From the NCBI GenBank assembly GCA_009837885.1, contig VXSP01000045.1, positions 537,644-601,643 of the forward strand: 64,000 bases of DNA, read 5' to 3'. Shown one piece after another: positions 44,801 through 51,714 of the stretch (positions are counted from its first letter, which is position 1; every line of letters begins with the position of its first letter). The position numbers and the translations under genes were made by a program. This DNA is from Holophagales bacterium. GTDB taxonomy: Bacteria; Acidobacteriota; Thermoanaerobaculia; Multivoradales; Multivoraceae. A model generated the notes under the pieces. That model ran no database searches. It was not told where the DNA came from and saw only the letters and a program-made list of their open reading frames with translations.

Positions 44801-45955
44801 GGTCAGGCTCCGGTGGAGCCAGCGGCTTGTGGACCAGGGTTCCTAACGCACCACTTTCACTTCGAGGAGGGCGAGACGGTCGACGGGCCGCCCGTTGGGT
44901 TTCACGGACACGAGCTTGACACGGTCGGGCCAGGATTCACGCTCAGCGGCGTACGGGTGTTCGACGATTCGCGCGAAGGCGATCTCTTCCGAGCGATCCC
45001 TGGCCTCTCCTGTGCCCAGGGCGTTCGGGAGGTCCGCGTGGGCTCCGAAGGGGATGACGCGTGGCTAGGAGAGACGTTCGATCCCAATGAGAAGAACCTG
45101 GCGGAGGTTCTCGGCGGGCGCCAAGGCCGTTTCTTCGTTCGCGCCTACGACGATTCGGGTTTGCGTGACAGCGGTCAGTTCCGTGTCCTTGAGGAACTCC
45201 GGGAGATCCGTATCAACGGAGAACCGTACTCGCCAAGTACCGTGCTGCTTCCGCTGGCGACAGGCCATCGAGAAGCGAGCGTGCAACTACTCGCCAGCAG
45301 CCAGCCTGGAGCCGATACGGAGTGGGATGTTCGCCGCCTGCCGCCTGAACCGGACGGCGAACGAGCCCTCTACAGGCTGAGGACAGGCTACGGCACTGTG
45401 AGTGTTGAGGTGCGGCCACCTCGAGTGTGGTGGCGAATACGTGGGGCGAAGGGCTCGCCGGGAGCTTGGCGAGATGTCCGACTCGAGTTGAAGCGGCAGG
45501 ACTTCCAGCGGTTCGGCGGGGAGGGGCGGTGTCTGGACGTCCGCTTCCCTAAGTCGGTCAAGGGGGTTCGGGTCGGCTTCGATGCAGTGACGCGAAGAAG
45601 ATACCCCGCGCCCCTAGTAGGAGAGTGGCGTGTCGCGAGCGTGCCGCTACGGGACTTCCAGGACTACGCAGCGGTGGCTCGACCCGCGGCGAAGGAACGG
45701 GCGCTTGCTGTTCGGTTCGGAGATCTGTCCGTCAGACCCTTGCGGATCTGGGACGAGCCTCCACCGTCGGCCTGGATGCAACCCAGACCCCGTGTCTGGC
45801 GACAAGTCGGCTACGGCGAGGGCGAACTTGAACTGGCGGGTCTGACAGTCGCCGATGCTCGGAGGCTGAAGATCCCCATCGACGAAGGACGGGGCGACGT
45901 GGAACAAGACAATGTCGATCGGCTGCGAGGGTGGCTCGATGCTCAACAGGTGTGA
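41885..45955 (+). CDS. Sigma70 core fused to a ~900-residue C-terminal extension shared in part with ZorD
   Basis: A 1356-aa protein. Residues ~17-175 are coiled and resemble the non-conserved region of RpoD. Region 2 follows (about 178-268: LSNLRLVVWAARKH, LADLIQEGNVGLMKAIERFD, FSTYGTWWIRQGMSR, RTIRIPVHVHE), then region 3 (270-340, with MSLERPVGEEEYPRLGDFIE) and region 4 with a DNA-binding HTH (TLEEVGKSLNVTRERIRQIE, ~382-401). This is close to housekeeping sigma factors. After a linker (420-500), residues ~521-600 resemble RpoD region 1.2 (LLDKDGEGELARAIEHGEW), then a helical part and the domain shared with ZorD (875-1291). ATG 41885 was chosen where homology begins. It should bind RNA polymerase and promoter DNA unless repurposed; a role in the defence system is inferred from the shared domain and position. 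Confidence 0.85.
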   Translation: MDQSAPDPRTAADALKVRRSNIEAATAAWVGATLEALRRSHELARRAERRRILLARAHDRSNRLRAEAESCSEELPAIEAKAARLEERIPPLITELGFSDSDIYRVADLVELMDGRFRDNEREISRAQVALERENAEKARELHARRTQWCREKLRELEFRHSVSRGELRALAREIKQGVAIRERARDRFILSNLRLVVWAARKHANQGLELADLIQEGNVGLMKAIERFDYRKGGKFSTYGTWWIRQGMSRGIANQSRTIRIPVHVHEQIGRLEPTFDSLFRELGREPTFEEIGERVNLPAPKVRDIVKVAQTPMSLERPVGEEEYPRLGDFIEDGDSPSPFDEVVSANLREQMARALRSLSPREELVLRMRFAIGGGTEHTLEEVGKSLNVTRERIRQIESKALRKLQHSDQAKKLGPFLGDGFGGGGEKPVSGEAKGGSRPLWETEPAPASAKGKTRRPESGRAGVGPWPSQDGGPEWAPSSVLGCVRSLIERTAPVTVVSQKAEILCPEEDLGAEVDPQALYDAEIRREPLLDKDGEGELARAIEHGEWLILEALARNPGVTTRLLALTELAGEEDAGALSQLVEIDDPVVLLDQNGQKRVAKRSDVLGKMRALEDERRRIYRRGRQLAERLPRKRARRSELERLVEALEAQKVDATSSEVAAVKRLARVKDRRAPGGGFTEREWIRLCDLLSVPVPVCSVKRICQRIRTWDQLAREAESSSDPRREDGRQPLLLVDRENGGQPPRPPDRELRELLTRALGEIASGSANDRAIVADLLVRVRVPPTEPDVDETYESAPLRDEVARDLPAGPGGNPELGVDSQTESPTPPLGRKRVRELGGRRKQGKELAIRAPRRGPRIRPSLRPVLACREASGGWGYTLSVSLPVGLNARALFLDGTELDVHGGSCDLPSGSGALAVRTVDGEEIDVPLFEGKALVFRSAADWSFGRSARGVGQGHFLVIAPEDWRRIGQAPVEPAACGPGFLTHHFHFEEGETVDGPPVGFHGHELDTVGPGFTLSGVRVFDDSREGDLFRAIPGLSCAQGVREVRVGSEGDDAWLGETFDPNEKNLAEVLGGRQGRFFVRAYDDSGLRDSGQFRVLEELREIRINGEPYSPSTVLLPLATGHREASVQLLASSQPGADTEWDVRRLPPEPDGERALYRLRTGYGTVSVEVRPPRVWWRIRGAKGSPGAWRDVRLELKRQDFQRFGGEGRCLDVRFPKSVKGVRVGFDAVTRRRYPAPLVGEWRVASVPLRDFQDYAAVARPAAKERALAVRFGDLSVRPLRIWDEPPPSAWMQPRPRVWRQVGYGEGELELAGLTVADARRLKIPIDEGRGDVEQDNVDRLRGWLDAQQV
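43445..43684 (+). other. Sigma region 1.2-like segment located after region 4
   Basis: Residues ~521-600 of the sigma-fusion protein read ALYDAEIRREPLLDKDGEGE, LARAIEHGEWLILEALARNP and a later ALSQLVEIDDPV. From memory, E. coli RpoD region 1.2 and the start of its non-conserved region run VRMYLREMG...LLTREGEIDIAKRIEDG...YP...DLITGFVDP, which matches in order and spacing. In ordinary sigma factors this precedes region 2. A following helical, Arg-rich stretch (about 610-650) may be more of the non-conserved region. Confidence 0.55.
44507..45757 (+). other. Shared C-terminal domain, copy in the sigma-fusion protein
   Basis: Residues ~875-1291 correspond to ZorD residues ~1003-1418 (key paired motifs listed under that entry). 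Both copies sit at the C-terminal end and are followed by short unrelated tails. The two genes are divergently transcribed, and the copies have clearly diverged in DNA sequence, so this is an old duplication or domain shuffle and not a recent repeat. Confidence 0.83.
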
Positions 45956-48900
45956 CATCAACCAATGGCCCGAGCGGATCCGCCACCGCTACGAGGCCTA
46001 TCTCAAGACCTCCTTCTTCTTTCGAGATCCGGCGCTCAGAGCCTCATTCCAGCAGGCGCTTCGCGAGGAGGGGACGCTGCTTAAGGGGCCGATTCCTGAA
46101 CGCTCCCGTGACTTTCGGCGAAGCTCCTCGGCGCGAGCGCTGGCGCAGGCGTGGTTTCCTGGCGAGAGCACCGGCATCGTGCCAGCCCTGATCGAGGAAC
46201 CACTCTACGTGCATCAAGAACAGGCGATTCGGCTGCTGCACGCAGACGACCGGAACGCTGTCGTGGCGACGGGCACGGCAAGCGGCAAGACGGAGAGTTT
46301 CCTCTATCCGATCCTCCTGCATCTGTACCGGCAACATCTTGCCGGCGATTTGGACGGTGGGGGCGTGCGGGCGCTGATCCTGTATCCCATGAACGCTCTG
46401 GCGAACGACCAACGCGAACGGTTGGGCGAGATTTGCCGAGCGCTTGCGGCGTCAGAATCGACTTTTCGTCCCACATTCGGCCAGTACATCGGCCAGACCC
46501 CCTACCACGCCGGCGACAATTGGCGTCACGGCAGGTCGAGGGAGGAGGGTCGGCTCCCGGGAGAACTGGTGTTCCGTGAGGAAATGCGGGATACGCCGCC
46601 CCACATCCTGCTGACGAACTACTCCATGCTGGAGTACCTCCTGATCCGGCCCGACGACAGCCCGCTCTTCGATGCGGGTCGCGGTTCCCGTTGGCGTTTC
46701 CTCGTGCTCGATGAAGCGCACCAGTACCGGGGCGCCAAGGGAATGGAGATGGCCATGCTGATCCGGCGGCTCAAGCAGCGAATCCGCGAGGGCGGTAGAG
46801 ATGGCGGCAAGCCGTTCCGGTGTATCGCGACCAGCGCGACCCTGTCGACTGGCGAGCAAGAGGAAGACCGGACGGCGGTCGCCGGATTCGCGCACACTCT
46901 GTTTGGCGAGCCCTTCGAGTCTGGAGACGTGGTCTTTGCGGAGCGGGAAGGGGAGAGTGGAGGCGAGCCGAGCCGTTACCACGCGTTTCTCAGGGCGCTC
47001 GAGGGCGCCTTCCTGGTCCACCGCGAAGGTAGGGACGACGTCCGCCTCAATCGTGGCGACGATCTGGGGGAGGAGGACAAGGGGGTACCGCTCGAGATCG
47101 CTCTGTGCCGAGAATGCGGCCAGCACTACTACGTCGGCAAGGTGCGCGGCGGCAAGCTGGAGGAGGCAGTTCGCGATCCGAGTCAATCCGGCTTCGGCGC
47201 CGACTTCTTCATGCCGTCAAGGGACGGCGAGATGATGCTGTGCCGCCGATGCGGCGCGATTTCGGAGGATCGGTCGCCGTGTGACTGCGACGCGGCGATC
47301 GAGGTCGTGCGCTGCGAGCCGCACAAGGACCACCCGGATCGGCTCCGCAAGTGCGCGGCCTGCGACTACAGCCGTGGTGGCGTCGGCGACCCGGTCCAGG
47401 AGATCGTTCATGGATCGGACGGCCCGAATGCCGTTATTGCCACAGCGCTGATCGAGTTGCTACCGAAGGAGAGACGCAAGGTGCTCGCCTTCGCCGACAG
47501 TCGGCAGGAGGCGGCATTCTTCGCGTGGTACGCCGAGGACTCCTATGGCCGCTTGCGGGACCGGAATCTGATCTTCCGGGCGGCGCGGGACGCGCCGGTT
47601 GGCGAAGGCCTTAGCATCGAGGATCTGGCGAGCAGACTGCAAGAGGTGTGGGAGGTTGCCGGACTGTTTAGGGCTTCCGATACTCCAGAGACTCGCCGTC
47701 GAGCAGTCCTCGCAGCGATTCTTCGTGAGGCCGTCACGGAAGAGCGGCGAATCTCCCTGAGCGGTGTCGGTCTCGTTCGCTGGAGCGTCGCGCTTCCTGC
47801 CGACTTCTCGGTCCCGCCCAGCCTGCTGGAACAGCCTTGGGATCTCACGGAGGACGAGGCGTCTAGCCTGGTTCAGTACTGTCTCGGCCTGTTCTCGGCG
47901 CGTCGCGCTGTCAGCTTGCCGCAGACAGAGGGCGTTCCAGCATGGGGCGCCATCTCTACGCTGCCCCAGACAGCCTACGGCCTGGGAAAGCCCGGCGGTC
48001 GCGCCTACGTTTCGGAATGGGGAAGCCCGGTTTCGGGGCTCGTCAGGCACTTTCTTCCCCGCGTACTGGGCGAGAACGGTCGCGACGAGGAGGAGGCCCG
48101 TGACCTGAGCGAGCAGGCCGCGTACGACGTTTGGACTGCGTTGACCGCGATACGGAGCACGCCGTTGCTGGTTCGCGGGAAGTTCGATGGGACGTTTCGT
48201 GTGGCTTCGGAGTGGTTGCGACTTCACTATGTCGGAGGCGATTCGATCTGGTGCTGCGATACCTGCACCACACTGACCGCGTACTTCGTTCGAGGTGTGT
48301 GCCCCCGCACTGGTTGCGGTGGGCGTCTCCAGCGCGCGGACCCCCGGGTCTTGGCGGAGAATCACTACAGGCTTCTCTACGAAAGCCGCGACCTGCCACC
48401 GCGGCTGCGGGCTGAAGAGCACACAGCCCAGGTCGCCCCGGAACAGGCCCGACGCTTACAGGAGGAGTTCAAGGAGGGGCAGATTCAGCTCCTGAGCTCC
48501 TCGACGACGTTCGAGGTTGGTGTGAGCCTCGGTGATCTCGACGCCGTCTTTCTCCGCAACGTGCCGCCGGAACCGTTTAACTATGTCCAGAGAGTGGGGC
48601 GTGCCGGGCGTGGAGAACGGGCTGGCCTCGCCGTGACCTACTGCCGGCGCAACCCACACGATCTCCATCACTACGAGAATCCGGAAGCGAGCATGATTCG
48701 CGGCGGTGTGGATCCGCCGCGACTTCAGCTTTCAAACGATCGCATCGTCTTGCGCCACATGACGGCGGCCGTCCTGAGTGGGTTCTTCCGTCGCCACTCG
48801 AAGCGGTTCACGAACGTCGCCGACTTCATCGAGGATTGGAAGGCTCCGCGGGCTGCGGCGGATTTCGCCACTTGGTGCGAAGAGAACGCGACACGCATTG

Positions 48901-50177
48901 AGTCCCTGCTGACCCGAATCGTCCCTGAGCGAGTGGCCAGCGCCGTCGGGCTCCGTGATCGGCAGTGGATCGAGCGCATCGGCGGTCCCGATAGCCGGCT
49001 TGGGCTTGCCGAGGCCGAGGTCTGCTCGGAGTATCTCGAGCTGGAGGACATCGAATCCGCAGCCGTGGATCAGCGCGACTACAGGAAGGCTCAGCGTGTC
49101 AAGAAGCGGATGGACACGGTCGCACGCCAGTCGACGCTGGAGTTCCTCTCCCGGAAAGCAGTGATTCCCAAGTACGGCTTCCCGGTCGACGTCGTCGAGT
49201 TGCACTCTTGGCAGGTTGGGCGCGATGACGCGAACGTGGCCCTCCAGCGTGACCTGGCGCAGGCGATAGCTGAGTACGCGCCCGGCGGGAAGGTCGTGGC
49301 TAACAAGCTTGAGTGGGAGTCCTGCGGGATCAGGAAGATCTCCGGCAAGGAATGGCCGGTACGGATGTACCGGTACGACGACTCGCGGAGCTTCGAACAG
49401 TGGACCGAGGGCGCGTCGGGTGCGCCAGCCAACGTCCGAAAGAAGTACCTGATTCCGCGGTTCGGTTTCGTCACGCCTATGTTCAGGGATCCGAAGCCTC
49501 CCCGGCGACGAGCGCACAGGGTGTACAGCACCCGTCCGTTCTTTCAGGGCTTCGCTGAGGCCGGTGCCGGTGCGGCGCAGACCCGGTGCGGACTGCGGGT
49601 CAGTTCAGCCGCCTCGGGAACTCTGGTCGTACTCTGCGAAGGCCACGGCGGTCGAGGTTTCCTGGTTTGCCGGTCATGCGGCGCCCACTCCGCGAAGCGC
49701 ACGGCAAGGCACGAGGCCCCATCCGGTCGGGAGTGCAGGGGAACGCTTGAACAGTTCTCGCTGGGCCACGAGTTAGTCACGGACGTGGTTCGGATGGAGT
49801 TTCCGGACCTGCGCGACCAATGGACGGCCTACTCGGTCGCCTATGCGGTTCTCCTGGGCGCGGCTGACGCGCTCGGTGTTCCGCAGAACGATCTGAACGT
49901 CACGATCAGCGCCGGATCCGAACCGGATTCGTCGGCGGTTGTGCTCTACGACAACGTACCAGGTGGCGCCGGCTTGGTCACTCAACTGGACAACAACGAT
50001 GTCCTCTTGAGGGTGCTCGCCGGCGCTCGCCGGCGAGTGACCGGCGGCTGCGGCTGCGATGTCAGTTGCTACGGCTGTCTGCGGAGCTACCGCAATCAGT
50101 TCGCTCATCCGCATCTCGACCGCAGGCAGGCACATAGGGTCCTCGACCGGCTTGAGATCTCCGCCTCCGTACGCTGA
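45939..50177 (+). CDS. DEAD/DEAH-box helicase with DUF1998-type C-terminus
   Basis: A 1412-aa superfamily 2 helicase. It opens INQWPERIRHRYEAYLKTSF, with Walker A GTASGKT (112-118), YPMNALANDQRERL, the DEAH box 258-261 (VLDEAHQYRG), ATSATLS (motif III), and motif VI NYVQRVGRAGRGER. Several Cys-rich zinc-binding patches follow motif III (CRECGQHYY, CRRCGAISEDRSPCDC, CAACDY, CCDTCTT) and one near the end (CRSCGAHS). The C-terminus (CDVSCYGCLRSYRNQFAHPH) is DUF1998-like. Such helicases occur in MrfA repair proteins, DISARM (DrmA/DrmB) and Druantia (DruE); this copy is shorter than typical DruE. I chose ATG 45939, just inside the end of the sigma gene; ATG 45912 is the alternative. Overlap with the upstream gene implies coupled translation. 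Confidence 0.87.
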   Translation: MLNRCDINQWPERIRHRYEAYLKTSFFFRDPALRASFQQALREEGTLLKGPIPERSRDFRRSSSARALAQAWFPGESTGIVPALIEEPLYVHQEQAIRLLHADDRNAVVATGTASGKTESFLYPILLHLYRQHLAGDLDGGGVRALILYPMNALANDQRERLGEICRALAASESTFRPTFGQYIGQTPYHAGDNWRHGRSREEGRLPGELVFREEMRDTPPHILLTNYSMLEYLLIRPDDSPLFDAGRGSRWRFLVLDEAHQYRGAKGMEMAMLIRRLKQRIREGGRDGGKPFRCIATSATLSTGEQEEDRTAVAGFAHTLFGEPFESGDVVFAEREGESGGEPSRYHAFLRALEGAFLVHREGRDDVRLNRGDDLGEEDKGVPLEIALCRECGQHYYVGKVRGGKLEEAVRDPSQSGFGADFFMPSRDGEMMLCRRCGAISEDRSPCDCDAAIEVVRCEPHKDHPDRLRKCAACDYSRGGVGDPVQEIVHGSDGPNAVIATALIELLPKERRKVLAFADSRQEAAFFAWYAEDSYGRLRDRNLIFRAARDAPVGEGLSIEDLASRLQEVWEVAGLFRASDTPETRRRAVLAAILREAVTEERRISLSGVGLVRWSVALPADFSVPPSLLEQPWDLTEDEASSLVQYCLGLFSARRAVSLPQTEGVPAWGAISTLPQTAYGLGKPGGRAYVSEWGSPVSGLVRHFLPRVLGENGRDEEEARDLSEQAAYDVWTALTAIRSTPLLVRGKFDGTFRVASEWLRLHYVGGDSIWCCDTCTTLTAYFVRGVCPRTGCGGRLQRADPRVLAENHYRLLYESRDLPPRLRAEEHTAQVAPEQARRLQEEFKEGQIQLLSSSTTFEVGVSLGDLDAVFLRNVPPEPFNYVQRVGRAGRGERAGLAVTYCRRNPHDLHHYENPEASMIRGGVDPPRLQLSNDRIVLRHMTAAVLSGFFRRHSKRFTNVADFIEDWKAPRAAADFATWCEENATRIESLLTRIVPERVASAVGLRDRQWIERIGGPDSRLGLAEAEVCSEYLELEDIESAAVDQRDYRKAQRVKKRMDTVARQSTLEFLSRKAVIPKYGFPVDVVELHSWQVGRDDANVALQRDLAQAIAEYAPGGKVVANKLEWESCGIRKISGKEWPVRMYRYDDSRSFEQWTEGASGAPANVRKKYLIPRFGFVTPMFRDPKPPRRRAHRVYSTRPFFQGFAEAGAGAAQTRCGLRVSSAASGTLVVLCEGHGGRGFLVCRSCGAHSAKRTARHEAPSGRECRGTLEQFSLGHELVTDVVRMEFPDLRDQWTAYSVAYAVLLGAADALGVPQNDLNVTISAGSEPDSSAVVLYDNVPGGAGLVTQLDNNDVLLRVLAGARRRVTGGCGCDVSCYGCLRSYRNQFAHPHLDRRQAHRVLDRLEISASVR

Positions 50178-50192
50178 TACCCTGCCGCCGCC

Positions 50193-51122
50193 ATGACGAC
50201 GACTTCCGAAGCACAGAACGGCCTCCCGGCCGTCTCTCTCGCCGCGGTGCCGGGACGCCGCCGACTGACCCTCGACCTGGCCGCGGAAATCGAGCGCCGC
50301 GGCTTCAGCGGCATCTACTGCCCGAGCATGGGCGACGGTCTGGCGCTTTGCGAAGCGATCGCGCTGTCCACCGAGCGCATCCACTTCGGCACGTCGATCG
50401 TCAACATCTACACCCGGCATGTGACGGAGTTCGCGAACACGGCGTCGTTCATCCACGAGGTCTCCGAGGGCCGGTTCTGGTTCGGCGTCGGCGTCAGCCA
50501 CGGCCCGGCCCACAAGCGGTTGGGGGTGAGTGTCGGCAAGCCGCTGGCCGACATCCGCGCCTTCGTGGACGAAGTGAAGGCCGTGCGGAGCGCGGGCGAG
50601 CTGCCGCCGATCGTGCTCGCCACGCTACGCGACCGGATGATCGCGACCGCTGCCGAGATCGGGGACGGCATGGTGTTCGCGAACGGTGCCCGTTCCCGGA
50701 TGGCCCATTCGTTGGCGTTCGCCGGGGAGAAGGCGGGCGATCCGGCTTTCTTCGTGGGCAACATGATCCCGACCGTGATCTCGGACGACCGCGACCTGGC
50801 GGCGGCGCGAAACCGGAAGACGCTCTCCCGCTACGCGCTGCTCCCGAACTACCGCAACTACTGGAAGGCGGCCGGCTACGTCGAGGAGATGGAGGCCGTC
50901 GAGCAGGCGGTCGAGCGGGGCGAGACGGAGCGCATTCCGGGCCTGCTCTCCGACCGCTGGCTGGCGGACACCACCTTGTTCGGGACGGCCGCCGAGGTTC
51001 GCGAAGGCGTCGAGCGCTGGTTCGACGCCGGCATCCGCACCCCGATCCTCGTGCCGTCGTCGGCGGCGGGCAACCAGATCAAGGCGTTCGAGGAACTGTT
51101 CGCCGCCTTCGACGGGAGCTGA
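50193..51122 (+). CDS. LLM-class flavin/F420-dependent oxidoreductase
   Basis: A 309-aa luciferase-like TIM-barrel protein; marks are RGFSGIYCPSMGDGLALCEA, IHFGTSIVNIYTRHVTEFAN and SEGRFWFGVGVSHGPAHKRL (the SGGRF-type phosphate-binding segment). It is related to, but not close to, the LLM gene at 21.0 kb. Given the F420 genes, F420 use is likely but unproven. It begins 15 bases after the defence-island helicase and is followed 3 bases later by a RidA gene, forming a two-gene unit. Confidence 0.83.
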   Translation: MTTTSEAQNGLPAVSLAAVPGRRRLTLDLAAEIERRGFSGIYCPSMGDGLALCEAIALSTERIHFGTSIVNIYTRHVTEFANTASFIHEVSEGRFWFGVGVSHGPAHKRLGVSVGKPLADIRAFVDEVKAVRSAGELPPIVLATLRDRMIATAAEIGDGMVFANGARSRMAHSLAFAGEKAGDPAFFVGNMIPTVISDDRDLAAARNRKTLSRYALLPNYRNYWKAAGYVEEMEAVEQAVERGETERIPGLLSDRWLADTTLFGTAAEVREGVERWFDAGIRTPILVPSSAAGNQIKAFEELFAAFDGS

Positions 51123-51125
51123 CGG

Positions 51126-51590
51126 ATGACCACGGTCACGCAGCGGCTGGAAGCGCTGGGCATCGAGCTGCCGGCGCCGGCGGCTCCGGCAGCGAACTAC
51201 GTTCCGTTCGTGCGCACCGGATCCCTCGTCTTCGTTTCCGGCCAGGTTCCGGTCAGGGACGGGAAGCTGGCCTATCGTGGCAAGGTCGGCGTGGACTACT
51301 CGCTCGAGGAGGCCCAGGAGGCGGCCCGCCTGGTCGGCGTGAACATCGTCGCCGTGGCTGCGGCCGCGTGCGACGGCGACCTGGAGCGCGTACGCCGCTG
51401 CGTGAAGCTGGGCGGTTTCGTGAACTGCAGCGACGATTTCGAGAACCATCCGGCGGTGATCAACGGCGCCTCCGACCTGATGGTCGACGTGTTCGGTGAG
51501 AAGGGGCGGCACGCCCGTTTCGCGGTGGGAACGAACAAGCTGCCCTTCAACGTTCCGGTCGAGATCGACGCCGTTTTTGAGATCGACTGA
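51126..51590 (+). CDS. RidA-family (YjgF/YER057c) protein
   Basis: The 154-aa product matches the longer YjgF/RidA-like family: APAANYVPFVRTGSLVFVSG, GQVPVRDGKLAYRGKVGVDY, and the C-terminal GRHARFAVGTNKLPFNVPVE. RidA proteins hydrolyse reactive imine/enamine intermediates; in this sub-family the catalytic Arg of the IPxR motif appears absent near the C-terminus (here LPFNVPVEID), so deaminase activity is uncertain. It probably works with the preceding oxidoreductase on an amine-containing compound (inference). Confidence 0.85.
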   Translation: MTTVTQRLEALGIELPAPAAPAANYVPFVRTGSLVFVSGQVPVRDGKLAYRGKVGVDYSLEEAQEAARLVGVNIVAVAAAACDGDLERVRRCVKLGGFVNCSDDFENHPAVINGASDLMVDVFGEKGRHARFAVGTNKLPFNVPVEIDAVFEID

Positions 51591-51629
51591 CCGGCCGATC
51601 GAGGGGGCGTCTCAGAGCCGCTGTGGAAC

Positions 51630-51654
51630 CCCCTGACGAGCCCTGGCTCAGGGG
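51630..51654 (+). terminator. Hairpin downstream of ridA
   Basis: Bases 51630-51636 (cccctga) and 51648-51654 (tcagggg) form a perfect 7-bp stem with an 11-base loop, 40 bases after the ridA stop and 60 bases before mgtE. A candidate transcription terminator; the run after it (tgtgtc) is not T-rich, so intrinsic termination would be weak. Confidence 0.35.
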
Positions 51655-51714
51655 TGTGTCAAGGGCCGGCTACGCGGCTCGTGGGGGTGTCCGGCTGGTA
51701 CGATTCGGCCCGCC

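Noticed and set aside
32578..45955. Shared C-terminal domain as an assembly or recombination artefact
   Set aside because: The two copies differ at many positions throughout and lie in opposite orientation within separate intact genes, so they are old homologues.
45939..50177. Calling the helicase druE or drmA and the locus Druantia or DISARM
   Set aside because: No other Druantia (druA-D, druF-H) or DISARM (methyltransferase, drmC) gene is present, and the length does not fit DruE; only the general DUF1998 helicase class is supported.
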